Below, in pieces: positions 1-9,306 of a DNA stretch of 30,012 nucleotides. The position numbers and the translations under genes are program-made. Each line of letters begins with the position of its first letter. Position 1 is the stretch's first letter. The stretch comes from Endotrypanum monterogeii (lineage: Eukaryota; Euglenozoa; Kinetoplastea; Trypanosomatida; Trypanosomatidae), in assembly GCA_000333855.2 (NCBI GenBank), contig CM007325.1, positions 292,212-322,223 of the forward strand, written 5' to 3'. The notes under the pieces were generated by a model. The model saw only the letters and a list, made by a program, of their open reading frames with translations, was not told the DNA's origin and made no database searches.

Positions 1-32
<32 letters not shown>
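1..32. repeat. (TA)n microsatellite
   Basis: An uninterrupted TA dinucleotide tract reaches the left edge of the window, so its full length is unknown. Confidence 0.9.
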
Positions 33-36
<4 letters not shown>

Positions 37-121
37 ATATATAAATAATGAATTAATTGCTTGTACCGTTTTGGGCATCATCAAACCGAAGGGAACACGC
101 CAGGCGGGGAAAAAAACGTAA

Positions 122-180
122 ATATATATATATTTATATATATTTATATATTTATATATTTATATTTATATTTATATATT

Positions 181-213
<33 letters not shown>
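122..213. repeat. Compound AT-rich / (GT)n microsatellite
   Basis: Imperfect TATATA and TTTATATA units merge into a pure TA tract and then a GT tract, ending just before a purine-rich segment. Confidence 0.85.
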
Positions 214-590
214 ACATAAAAAAAGGAGGGGAATGGCAGAACGTCTCCCATGGGTGGAGTAATGCATTCCCTGTGGATCCCCTAGAGAGTGCTGCGCTCC
301 CACGTCTTGCCCCCTCTCCCCCACCCACGCACCCACCCGGGAGGAGGGTGTTGGCGACGACCATGAATATTGTGTGAGAAGGGGGTAGAACAAAAGAGGG
401 CAATGTGAGGAGACGCCGAAGAAGCGAAAACAGAAAAGAAGCAACGAGAAACCGAGAGAAACGATAAAGGACGTGTTAGCCGTATGGCGCACGATGTGAG
501 TCCCCCACCACCACCACCACCACCGTTCCCATCCCCCCCTTTCTCTGCCCCCTATCCACGCTCATATCCGATGTGTTGCGCCACACTGCC

Positions 591-635
591 GTCTCCATTC
601 TTCTTCCCCCTCTCCCTCTCATGCATTGGGCGCAG
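591..635 (+). promoter_or_regulatory. Probable trans-splice acceptor for MTAP
   Basis: A long pyrimidine run (about 591-620) is followed by its first downstream AG at 634-635. No ATG lies between this AG and the ATG at 745, giving a clean 109-base 5' UTR. The AG at 742-743 is a weaker alternative that would leave almost no leader. Inferred from known trypanosomatid splice signals, not mapped. Confidence 0.6.
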
Positions 636-744
636 GGAAACAAACGTATACAAGCGGAGCTCAAGCGCCCATATCTATCGGTGCATTCACACACAATCGC
701 CCACGCACCGACCTCTTGCTGTCTCCCCTTCACCCTTCTCAAGC

Positions 745-1680
745 ATGTACACCTGCCCACACCCCAAGCCGGTGGCCATTGGTGTCATTGGCGGCTCTGG
801 CGTCTACAAGTTGAGCTGCTTGGAGAATCCCCAGTACTACGATGTGCCCACTCCATTCGGCAACCCGAGCGGGCCGCTGTGCGTGGCGGAGGTGGATGGT
901 GTGCCGTGTGTCTTTCTTCCGCGCCACGGCCCGCACCACGTGTTCAACCCCAGTGAGGTGAATTACCGCGCAAACATATGTGCGCTCAAAATCATGGGTG
1001 TGCGCTACATCATCGCCATCAACGCTGTTGGCTCTCTCGATGCCAAATACAAGCCCGGCGACCTCGTGCTGTGCAACCAAATTATTGACAAGACCTACGC
1101 GCGCAAGGCCACTTTCTTTGAGGGTGGCGTTGTCGCACACGTCGCCCTCGGGCAGCCCATCTCCGACGCCCTCAACGCCGTCGTGTATCAGGCCCTGTCG
1201 CGCTGCTTCCCCGAGGCGGTGGAGGGCAGCAACGGTGGCTTCACGATACACACGGGCGCCACCCTCATCACAATGGAGGGTCCGCAGTTCAGCACCAAGG
1301 CTGAGTCGATCCTCAACAAGAATATGGGCGGCCACCTGATCGGCATGACATCGGCAACGGAAGCACGACTGGCACGCGAGGCTGAGATCGCGTACGCAAC
1401 GGTGGCCATGGTGACCGACATGGACGCGTGGAGCGACGCGCCGCATGTGGACGTGTCGCAAGTGATGCAAGTTGTGTCAGCGAATGTGGAAAAGGCGCAG
1501 CGCTACCCACCAGAAATCATCAAGGCCCTTGCTGGGAACCTCTTCGATGACCCGGCGCACCATGCCATGGAGCACGCCATCATGACGCACGCGGAGCATA
1601 TCACCGAGGAGGCAAGGGCACGCATTGCTCCGCTCCTGGCGGGCAAGTACCCGCAGTACGGACCCAGAACCAAGTCCTGA
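745..1680 (+). CDS. MTAP: S-methyl-5'-thioadenosine phosphorylase (311 aa)
   Basis: This cytosolic enzyme splits methylthioadenosine, a polyamine-synthesis by-product, with phosphate to give adenine and 5-methylthioribose-1-phosphate, feeding purine and methionine salvage. Visible family motifs in order are: the phosphate-binding GVIGGSG (residues 13-19), PRHG followed by NPSEVNYRAN (from 59), TMEGPQFS (176-183), GMTSATE (200-206), and VTDMDAW (223-229). The two aspartates of the last motif match the purine-selecting DxD of MTAPs rather than the Asn of purine nucleoside phosphorylases. Length fits the family (about 280-310). I chose the ATG at 745 over the in-frame ATG at 484 because the 484 extension is low-complexity and the probable splice acceptor at 635 would remove it. 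The motif MTSATE is slightly unlike the animal form MTTVPE. No peroxisomal PTS1 tail is present. Identity is firm; the exact start is inferred. Confidence 0.95.
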   Translation: MYTCPHPKPVAIGVIGGSGVYKLSCLENPQYYDVPTPFGNPSGPLCVAEVDGVPCVFLPRHGPHHVFNPSEVNYRANICALKIMGVRYIIAINAVGSLDAKYKPGDLVLCNQIIDKTYARKATFFEGGVVAHVALGQPISDALNAVVYQALSRCFPEAVEGSNGGFTIHTGATLITMEGPQFSTKAESILNKNMGGHLIGMTSATEARLAREAEIAYATVAMVTDMDAWSDAPHVDVSQVMQVVSANVEKAQRYPPEIIKALAGNLFDDPAHHAMEHAIMTHAEHITEEARARIAPLLAGKYPQYGPRTKS

Positions 1681-1963
1681 TAAGGAAAGGGTGCAAACCG
1701 ATCGAAATGGGTTCAACTCGGAGAAAAAAAAACTGCAAAAGGAATTCCCCCCGCCTCGCCCACCCACCCCCCTGCCCTACTCGCTTCAGCCAGCTGCTGT
1801 TGCGGCGAAGGGGGAAAATGCAGTGGTGGTGGTGAGCGTCGTCGTTTGCTGTCGTCCCGAAATACAAATACGGAAGCGATCCTGCAGCAAAATAATATTT
1901 CTGTGGCAGTCTAGGGTGGAGATGGGCGAGTGATGTGTGCGAGTGTGTGTTCATTACATCGAT

Positions 1964-1990
1964 TATATATATATATATATATATATATAT
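1964..1990. repeat. (TA)n microsatellite followed by T-run
   Basis: A pure TA tract, running into Ts, lies about 280 bases downstream of the MTAP stop codon, probably in the 3' UTR or spacer. Confidence 0.9.
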
Positions 1991-2739
1991 TTTTTTCTAC
2001 TATTTATTTTTATTGAGAGAGACATCGGTGTGCACGCGCCCTCTCCCTTCAATAATCAGTTGACCTCAATCTCGATCGAAGACCTCTGACGCGCCGCATA
2101 TAAAAACACATAGCCTGCTCACTGGGCCCTGTGCAGTGCGTGTGTATGCGTAAATGTGTGTGAATGTGTTTAGAAACGCCTTAGTGTTTCCAGTGATGTT
2201 GACGATGGTGTCTGAGGCGCTCACTCCTGCCGGAAAATGCAGAAAATGAGGAAACATTTTTTATCCCCCCCCCCCGAACCTCCTCTCCTCCTTACCCCTC
2301 CCGGTGAGAAGAGGAGATGTGTGGTACTGAGGCTAAGAAAATTGGGGAGCACACGAACGGCCACGAGCCGCACACGACACGCACCGACGCACGTTTTCTT
2401 GCCCCAACTGGGATATATATATATATATATATATAACCTGTGACTTCCTCTCCGCCCTTCACCTCCGTCTACGAGCGTTATCGCTGTTTCTGCCAATTCT
2501 CTTGAGTCAATGCCTCCCCCTCCTCTCTTTCCAGACTGCTCTGTTCCCGCATGTTTGTGAGGTGAGCGTCATGTATTGTGTTCGCGCTGTCTCTACTGCC
2601 GCGTACAACCCAAACACATGCCAACACAACATCATCTCAACCTCAGCACCTCCTCCCCTCCCCCCCGACACCGTCTTCTCTTTCCTCCACACACGCGCGC
2701 GCACACAAGAGCGCAGATTATTTCATCAGTCTGCTTAGT

Positions 2740-2780
2740 GTATATATATATACATATATATACATATATACATATATACA
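2740..2780. repeat. TA/CATA microsatellite
   Basis: Alternating TATATA and CATATA units form a short imperfect tandem tract in the spacer. Confidence 0.85.
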
Positions 2781-2916
2781 TTTTGTCGTGTTCTGTTTTC
2801 TAATGCTGCTGCTGTTTTTTTTTTAATTCAAGTGTTTACTCTTTGATCTCGTGCACGATATATTATATATAAATATATTATATATATAAAGCGAGAGATT
2901 ATATATTTTGAATATT

Positions 2917-2940
2917 CATTTGCATTTGCATTTGCATTTT
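2917..2940. repeat. Tandem hexamer CATTTG repeat
   Basis: About four copies of a CATTTG hexamer run in tandem in AT-rich spacer DNA. It is the only hexamer tandem array noticed in the window. Confidence 0.85.
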
Positions 2941-3833
2941 CTACATTTCTCTCTTGCATTTTTGTTTTTTTTTTCAACTCGCCACCCCTTCAGGCATACA
3001 CACATATACATATATACATTTTTTTTTATTATTTACATATAGCTGAACCAGAGCTTCGCCCCTGAGACGGGGAGGGGGCACATCAACCCTCTTCTTACCA
3101 CCAACCCCCACCCTCTGTTTATTCATCATTACAGACGCTTTCTACACGCACGTCTCTCACGCATTTTTTTAGTGAACTGAGGTAAACTACTTTTTTTGAC
3201 GTTCTTTTTCTGTGTGTGTTTGCGTTTCTGTGCCTGTGGTTGGGTTACCTACGTGGGTCTTGAAGGGATACTCCCAACAACACGTCTGCTCCAAGTAGGC
3301 ACATGCAGCCGCCGCTCACATGTGTGTGTGTGTGTGAATGATATGCGAAGGTATCGAGAGGGACCGCTGCACAGAGCGAAAAAAAAAAATTATACTCCCT
3401 TCTCCCTAAGAGCGCAATATCGCCTCCCCCTCCCCTCCCTTCTCCCACAGTAGTTTTTTTTTTTTTTTGCGCCCCCCCCCCCCCGCTCTGCTGACGCAGC
3501 CTCTCTCTTGGGGAAAGCGGGGGCATTTATTGTGCAAGCTTCAACCTGCAGGTGAGTGTGCCCCCTCCTGTCCTTCCCTCCCTCCCTCACCTAACCATCG
3601 TCACACTGCGGGCACTCCCTCTTTTTTTTTTTCTTCGTTCTAGTGGTGGGGGGTTCCTCTGATATTTTTTTTTATTTTGAGGTGTACATGGGTGCTTCGA
3701 GTCCCCTACACACCCACCTTGCCCTTGCGCTGTTGCGCACTCCATTGTTTGGTATCCGATTATTCCTCTTCCCTGACCCCTGCTCACTGATTGTTGCTCA
3801 ATATATATATATATTCTAGATAAGTGCTAGTCC

Positions 3834-3899
3834 TTACTACTTTCGTGTCTCGCTACACCCCCTCCCCTGCCCAGCCGACACCACCCAATCACCTTGCAG
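3834..3899 (+). promoter_or_regulatory. Probable trans-splice acceptor for the 3954 gene
   Basis: A pyrimidine-rich stretch (about 3834-3872) is followed by AGs at 3873-3874 and 3898-3899. Either gives a 5' UTR of about 55-80 bases with no intervening ATG before 3954. Confidence 0.55.
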
Positions 3900-3953
3900 T
3901 TGTGTGGATCTGGGTCTGGGTGTAGGTGGGTGTAGGTGTGTGTAGGTGTTTAC

Positions 3954-6900
3954 ATGGGTAGTGAGTTCTCCTTTCTGATTAGCGGCGGAGGCCGCGACAC
4001 TGAAGCGAGCAACGAAGAATACACCAAACGCCAGGAACACGACCTGCGAACTCCCCAGACCTTATATGCGGACATCGAAGACAGTACCCTGCCAAAGCCG
4101 CCGCACCTGAACGACGCGATGCGTCCAGTAGACGACAATGCGGGTGGCGCCCACCCGCTTCGGCCGATGACCACCGCGTCGATGTACCCCACACACGCCC
4201 CTGTGCTCATGGAAACAAAATCAGACCTCTACCAACTGCACGTAGCGGCCGGCACGTCCACGAAAGACATGACCCATGCCATCATCTCAGCGCCAACCGT
4301 ACTACAGCAACCAACAACAGCAGCAGTGCCCTCCACCCCGCATCCGCAGCAGCTGCTGAGGCGCACGCAGTACTCCATGTATGCCCAGCAGATGCGGAGA
4401 CGCAGCGACGAGACGAGTCTGCGCAAGCAGCACACCCTCAACAGCGACATCGACTTTATGGTCGCCAATGAATTCTTCAATCGAAGCGACAGCAGTCTTG
4501 GCAGCGATGCGAACCTAGACAGCGGCAGTGAGAACAACGTACACGAGAACAGCAGCAACGATGACAAGATCCCAAAGGGGTTCATCGAAATCCATCGCTC
4601 AGATCGCCCCCCTGGCCACCACCGACCACGCGATCCACTCGCAAAGCACCCCGCGGAGTGTGAGGAGAGTGTGGTGGACGGGGAACCGACTCCTCTCTGT
4701 TCTCCGGAGGCTTCACTTCATCACATCTTTTTGTCCCCGATGCGCCTGCAGCCCAGCTGCGCTGTTGGGGAAGAACTACCGAGGAGAGTCACGCCATCAC
4801 CAAAGGGCTCCAGCGTGGAGGACGGTGCCGCGCCCTCGTCACCAGCGCCACAGCACCTCCGCTGGCCCAAGCTACGCGAACCGTCGACATATCCACGCAA
4901 CGGAAGCCGTACGCACAACGCTGCCATCCCCTGTGCCTCCGCCACCGCTGTCCATCTCCTCAGCTCATATGAGGAACAAAAAAGTGTCGCGCGTAGGAAG
5001 GATATGCGCAAAAGAGAATGCAAACCGGGGGAAGCAGCAATCGCAGTCGCCCTAGCGTCCTCCGTGGCGGACTGGCGGACGACGACGACGACGACGACGA
5101 CGACGAACTCAAACGATGTCGCGCATTCTTCGGTGGGAATCGAACTGCCGATCGCGAGGATGTCGTTGCGCTCTCCAGTCACGGAGAAGCTTGACGGCGC
5201 TGCCGGCAACGTTAGTGAAATGGGTCAACCGGTATTATTGTGCACCGCTGTCCATCTCCCATGCAGCACCACATCCACGAAAATGGACCATAAGAACCGC
5301 GGGGGGTGTGGTGATGAGTACAAATCTGTTTTACCTCCCTCGATCTCGCCGGCACCCGGGCACTCGACCTCGAGCGAGGATGGTGAATGCTACGGCGGAG
5401 TGGAGTGTGGCCCCCGCTCGCCTTCGTCGTCACACTCCTCTCTCGGTGAAAGCGGCTGCATTGTGTGGCATCGCACGGGAAGCTGCTTCGCTCCTAGCAG
5501 CCGTAGTGATCCGCATAGTCCTGGTGCTCGCGGTTATGGACGCGGTAGATACAATGATGACAAGAGCGCCCCAGAGAGAGAGAGTAGCCGCCTTGGGACC
5601 TCGACGAATCATCCCCACCATCATTACGATCACCCCATGCACGCGGGAAGTCCTAGTGGTCTGTGTGACTCAAGTAGCGACGCCTCCACGGAGCAGCGTG
5701 AGCATGGTCACATGCTGTATGGATCGAGTGACGACCTGTGGAGCGCAAGCAGGTCCCCAACCGCCTCCCTGCAGAAGACGGAGCACATGGAAACTGGCGA
5801 CTACGGCGCCATGGCGTGCACCTTGGGTAGTCTCTTCTCTGACTCGCAATCTAATTCGCCGAACCAAATATCGATATCATCGGGGATTGCCTGGATGGGC
5901 GACTACATGGATGGCTGGCTGCAGGAGCTGACGACGACAGCAGTCGAGCCTGGCGTGCAAGCAACTGAAGAAACCGACGACAGCACGTCTGAGGCCGTCC
6001 AACCTGATTGCAGCGATGGGTGGCGCCATGAAAGCAGCCTAACCCTTATGAGCGAGGAAGGCATGTTTGGTGAGACCTGTCAGCCTCTGCAGGCAGATCT
6101 ACAGCATACCTCCCCTTCGCATCCACAGCAACCAGCCCGCACGCCACCACGAGTGTGTGTGTCGCCGTCGCTGAGTTCCGACAGCGACCACCAGCCGCGC
6201 ATTGCTATACCGGTGGGCAGTAGCGGTGTCGATGCCGTGTCGTCAAGCGGATCGCCAAGGCGTGCGGTGGGCGTGGCTACCGAGGATGATGACACGGCGA
6301 TCCCATTGCGCCGGGAGGGCAGCGATTTTCAGATGGCGCCGCCACCGTGTAACCCCCCGTCAGTCCCCGCATGGCGCCGTTACACCCACGATCACATCCG
6401 CGCTACGGAGAGGGTGAGCTTGCGCAACAGCGATTACAGCATCAACGGAATGGGTGGCGGCAGACCTGTCGTTTGTTTCAGCTATACTGAGGAACCAACT
6501 AGGGTAACAGCGCCCACCGAGGTAGCGCGGCCATCGTCGTTCCCACACCCCCCAACGTCGGAACACACCGGGGTGACGCGTGCTGAGAGACGCGGGCCCC
6601 AGCGGCAACGTGAAGGCAGAGCATCAGCGGCACGCGTCTCCGCCGCTCTCGAAGCCAGCGGCAGTGCGTTAAGGCTGACACGGGCAGACAGCAAAGACTT
6701 CATTCTCCGACCAAACCGTTCCCCCTCGGCACACCGTCACCGCGGCGACGGCGGCGCTGTCGCTGTCGATTATATTGACGGGGTTGCAAAATCCGCGAGT
6801 CGCACGCGGAGCCCGCGGAACCGCATGCCCTGCTCGGAGGTGGGAGTGGCCTCCTTCAGTTCGAGCAGTGGCAGTCTGGCGAAGGCGGCAGCGGGGGCTA

Positions 6901-8186
6901 CAAGCAGTATCGAGCGACGGCGCCGCACGACGTGCAGCGGAGGCAGCGGGAGCAACCGGGCGCAGGCGCAGGCGCACCATCACAACCACAGCGACGACGG
7001 CTCGACTGTGTCGACCGTTCCCCAGTCAGCATCGTCACGCAAGGGCGAGGTCAACGGTTGCCACAGTCCGGGCCGCAATGGCCACATATCTGTCGGCGTC
7101 AGCACAACTTCACGTGGGAAGCGGGAAAAATGCAGCCGCCACCGTTTCCGTGGGAAGGGCCGCGGTGAGGGTAAGATATGCGGCCTGATGAGCGGGAACA
7201 ACTCGAACCTCGGCCCTGACAGTAGGCCGTCCCTTGGCAACATGACAACTGCCCCCCAACCCTGCATCTCCTCGTCATCCTCATTCTCTTCGCTGGCGCC
7301 ATTGCTGCCGAGTGGCAGCGCCACCGGCGGCGTCGGCAGTGACTCTGTACGTGCGTTGCGCAGGAAAGCTGCCAAGGTGCGAGATTTGTCAACCAGCTCC
7401 TCGGTAGAGTCTGATGCGAACGGACGCCATCACTCACATTCCACTCTACTACACCAGCATCCGCCCCCGCATGAGGCAAGTGCCATGCCGACTGGGGCGT
7501 CGTCGATAGGGCGCCTCTCTCGTTTGATTACGTCGAATAGCAGCGCTACAAACAGAGGCCCCCGCGGAAGCACGAACGGTGCTAAACTACTGTCCCGCAA
7601 GGCGTCCATGGGTGGAGAAACCAGCAGCAACGATGTGAGCACGAGCCGTCCCGCAAGCACCTTCAGTCACAACGCCCCCGGTGATGCAAACATCCATCAG
7701 CCACGACTGAGCGTCTCGACGCCGCAAGACCTAGCTGCTAATGGGCTCGCGAGTGTGCGAAGTCATCCCCGTCTGCCTCTGTGGACTCCCACGACGATGG
7801 TGTCAGCCACAACACCGACAGCGCCATCCGGGCTGCCCGTTGTGGTGAAGAACCAGAGCATGTCGCTTCGCTTTGCCAACGCGTCGGATGGGGACATGTC
7901 GTTGCCATCGAGAGCCAGTGGACACGAAAACCTGTCGCGGCGACCCTCTATGGTGACCAGCATTCCTGGTGCTCACTTATATGAAAGTGAAGAAGGCGGA
8001 GGCGGCGCCACCACCGCTGTCCCAGCTGCACTGTCCTCCGCAGCATCGTTGTTTGCGGGAACCCCCCGCGACTCAAGCACAAAGCGGCGCCGTCCCACAA
8101 CACAAACCTTCACCCCGTGGACTGTAGACATGCGTCGCCTTACAGAGCTGAAGGGAGGTGCAGAAAACCCCACTGACCTGGCGTGA
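3954..8186 (+). CDS. Large disordered hypothetical protein, putative N-myristoylation site (1410 aa)
   Basis: I do not recognise a family. The first ATG after the splice signals is at 3954; upstream in-frame codons include only a GTG. The N-terminus MGSEFSF fits the N-myristoylation pattern (Gly2, Ser6), so membrane attachment is possible. Most of the protein is low-complexity and rich in Ser, Pro, His, Arg and Thr, with a run of nine Thr from ACG repeats near residue 375. More ordered islands are around 147-200 (charged, with SDIDFMVANEFFNRSDSSLG) and about 638-665 (IAWMGDYMDGWLQELTT, predicted amphipathic). The C-terminus has a basic KRRRP patch followed by a short WTVDMRRLTELKGG segment. 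Such long disordered proteins are common in trypanosomatids, often cytoskeletal, signalling or RNA-associated. No catalytic motif was found. Real coding status is strongly supported by 1410 uninterrupted codons; function is unknown. Confidence 0.88.
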   Translation: MGSEFSFLISGGGRDTEASNEEYTKRQEHDLRTPQTLYADIEDSTLPKPPHLNDAMRPVDDNAGGAHPLRPMTTASMYPTHAPVLMETKSDLYQLHVAAGTSTKDMTHAIISAPTVLQQPTTAAVPSTPHPQQLLRRTQYSMYAQQMRRRSDETSLRKQHTLNSDIDFMVANEFFNRSDSSLGSDANLDSGSENNVHENSSNDDKIPKGFIEIHRSDRPPGHHRPRDPLAKHPAECEESVVDGEPTPLCSPEASLHHIFLSPMRLQPSCAVGEELPRRVTPSPKGSSVEDGAAPSSPAPQHLRWPKLREPSTYPRNGSRTHNAAIPCASATAVHLLSSYEEQKSVARRKDMRKRECKPGEAAIAVALASSVADWRTTTTTTTTTNSNDVAHSSVGIELPIARMSLRSPVTEKLDGAAGNVSEMGQPVLLCTAVHLPCSTTSTKMDHKNRGGCGDEYKSVLPPSISPAPGHSTSSEDGECYGGVECGPRSPSSSHSSLGESGCIVWHRTGSCFAPSSRSDPHSPGARGYGRGRYNDDKSAPERESSRLGTSTNHPHHHYDHPMHAGSPSGLCDSSSDASTEQREHGHMLYGSSDDLWSASRSPTASLQKTEHMETGDYGAMACTLGSLFSDSQSNSPNQISISSGIAWMGDYMDGWLQELTTTAVEPGVQATEETDDSTSEAVQPDCSDGWRHESSLTLMSEEGMFGETCQPLQADLQHTSPSHPQQPARTPPRVCVSPSLSSDSDHQPRIAIPVGSSGVDAVSSSGSPRRAVGVATEDDDTAIPLRREGSDFQMAPPPCNPPSVPAWRRYTHDHIRATERVSLRNSDYSINGMGGGRPVVCFSYTEEPTRVTAPTEVARPSSFPHPPTSEHTGVTRAERRGPQRQREGRASAARVSAALEASGSALRLTRADSKDFILRPNRSPSAHRHRGDGGAVAVDYIDGVAKSASRTRSPRNRMPCSEVGVASFSSSSGSLAKAAAGATSSIERRRRTTCSGGSGSNRAQAQAHHHNHSDDGSTVSTVPQSASSRKGEVNGCHSPGRNGHISVGVSTTSRGKREKCSRHRFRGKGRGEGKICGLMSGNNSNLGPDSRPSLGNMTTAPQPCISSSSSFSSLAPLLPSGSATGGVGSDSVRALRRKAAKVRDLSTSSSVESDANGRHHSHSTLLHQHPPPHEASAMPTGASSIGRLSRLITSNSSATNRGPRGSTNGAKLLSRKASMGGETSSNDVSTSRPASTFSHNAPGDANIHQPRLSVSTPQDLAANGLASVRSHPRLPLWTPTTMVSATTPTAPSGLPVVVKNQSMSLRFANASDGDMSLPSRASGHENLSRRPSMVTSIPGAHLYESEEGGGGATTAVPAALSSAASLFAGTPRDSSTKRRRPTTQTFTPWTVDMRRLTELKGGAENPTDLA

Positions 8187-8408
8187 TCCATGCGCACTTT
8201 CGGAAAGAAAGAGAGAGGGGGAGGGGGAGGGGGAGCTATATACACGCCGCACCACAAAGCATGTTGGCCTGCTTCAACACTGTACAACTATGGGGGTGAC
8301 TCAGGTGTATCATTGCCAGGAGACGCTGACGTGGTCGCCGTCGCAGCTTGCCTCGACTCAAAACTGCAACTCCAAACTCCCCACCACCACCCCTCTTTCT
8401 TTCTCTCC

Positions 8409-8433
8409 TTTCTTTCTTTCTTTCTTTCTTTCT
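8409..8433. repeat. (TTTC)n microsatellite
   Basis: A TTTC tetranucleotide tract lies within a wider pyrimidine-rich segment. Confidence 0.9.
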
Positions 8434-8743
8434 CTGTCTTCCCGACATCGCCATGAACACTCCTAGAAACCGTTCGTCATCTACGTCGAATATGTCGAGG
8501 GGAAAGAAAAGGGGGCCTCCGCCCCACTGAGCGGGGGGGGGGGGAGGGGGGGGATCACAAGCAACGCCAAACCCCTTCCCACGCACTCTAGCCCCATCCC
8601 TCCTCCGTTTCCTTCACCTCCTGACGCGAGGGGGGGGGGGGGTAGTGTCTCGCTTTCCCCTCCCCGCGTTGCCTCTTCGCTTCGACTTGTGTCTTACCCG
8701 GTGTCTGTGTGCATGCGTGGGCGTGTGTGTATGCATACATCGA

Positions 8744-8803
8744 ATGTATGTATATATGTATGTATATATGTATGTATATACATACATATATATATATATA
8801 TAT
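8744..8803. repeat. TATG/TATA tandem repeat with inverted copies
   Basis: Repeated GTATATAT/GTATG units face CATACATA units, so the tract is partly self-complementary and ends in a pure TA run. Confidence 0.8.
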
Positions 8804-8958
8804 GCGCATGTGAACGAAATCAAGAGGATTATCCGACCATCAAGGCCTATACGTGAATGTGTATAAGCATCATAGCACAGACCACATTGCCTGCAGAAAG
8901 CATTTTCTTCAACTACGCCCCCTGCCATCATCACCACCTCCCTCCTCCCTCCCTCCCT

Positions 8959-8984
8959 ACACACACACACACACACACACACAC
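8959..8984. repeat. (AC)n microsatellite
   Basis: A pure AC dinucleotide tract in the spacer, preceded by CCCTCC-type pyrimidine repeats. Confidence 0.9.
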
Positions 8985-9240
8985 CAACCCGCCATGCATT
9001 GTACAAAATATATAACACAAATTATACTTATATATATATATATATACCTAAATGTATATATATATGTATTTATGTATACGCAGCATATGATTTTTTTTTC
9101 TTTCGTTTGAGAAGAAATCTCTTCACAACAGCCCCGACACTTTGTGTATACGTCAGTGTGTGTAAGAGAGTGAACGACAGAGAGCTGCCTGTGCCGCCGC
9201 GACAACACCCACTACCCCACCCCCCTTTCCGGCATACCAA

Positions 9241-9268
9241 TTTTTTTTTTTTTTTCACGTCTCCGCAG
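9241..9268 (+). promoter_or_regulatory. Probable trans-splice acceptor for the zinc-finger gene
   Basis: A run of 15 T plus more pyrimidines ends in CCGCAG, with AG at 9267-9268. The ATG follows 38 bases later with none in between. This is one of the clearest acceptors in the window. Confidence 0.7.
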
Positions 9269-9306
9269 GCGTATTCTCAAAACACACTCCCCTACTTGCG
9301 TGTCTC

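Larger units (their letters stand above)
1..744. other. Spacer upstream of MTAP with TA/GT tracts and 5' UTR
   Basis: No gene is supported here. The stretch begins inside a (TA)n tract (1-32). It has a second AT-rich block of TATATA/TTTATATA units running into (GT)n at about 122-213, then a purine-rich segment around 380-475 and pyrimidine-rich DNA from about 500 to 620. The left part is probably the 3' UTR or spacer of an upstream gene outside the window. The right part holds the splice signals and 5' UTR of the MTAP gene. The reading frame of MTAP stays open upstream to an ATG at 484, but that extension encodes proline runs and pyrimidine-derived residues and is not conserved-looking. Confidence 0.7.
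1681..3953. other. 2.27 kb spacer without a supported gene
   Basis: This is the longest gap in the window. It contains TA tracts at about 1964-1990, 2413-2435 and 2740-2780, an AT-rich block around 2855-2890, tandem CATTTG units at 2917-2940, and homopolymer T and C runs near 3449-3484. Pyrimidine-rich segments followed by AG occur several times. All open frames are short and made of low-complexity residues. It should hold the MTAP 3' UTR and the 5' UTR of the next gene. I see no tRNA or snRNA pattern. Confidence 0.65.
8187..9306. other. 1.1 kb spacer rich in G-runs and microsatellites
   Basis: No gene is supported. Directly after the stop codon there are three five-G runs separated by single As (8217-8233). 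Then come (TTTC)n at about 8409-8433, long G-runs around 8532-8552 and 8630-8642, TATG/TA units at about 8744-8803, (AC)n at 8959-8984, a TA tract around 9029-9046, and a T15 run at 9241-9255 that forms part of the next splice signal. Short open frames here are made of repeat-derived residues. Confidence 0.7.

Noticed and set aside
484..744. N-terminal extension of MTAP from the ATG at 484
   Set aside because: It encodes a proline run and pyrimidine-derived residues, and crosses the probable splice acceptor at 635.
739..1470. 243-codon ORF on the minus strand opposite MTAP
   Set aside because: It is a shadow of a GC-rich conserved gene: the plus strand has all the MTAP motifs, and the minus-strand product has no recognisable features.
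3936..3953. GTG start six codons upstream of the 3954 ATG
   Set aside because: Trypanosomatid nuclear genes start with ATG, and the GTG lies in a GT-rich leader repeat.
5116..5931. 271-codon ORF in another plus frame within the 1410-residue gene
   Set aside because: Arg/Pro/Thr-rich product typical of a shifted frame of GC-rich DNA. No splice signal or separate start context; dual coding cannot be argued from sequence alone.
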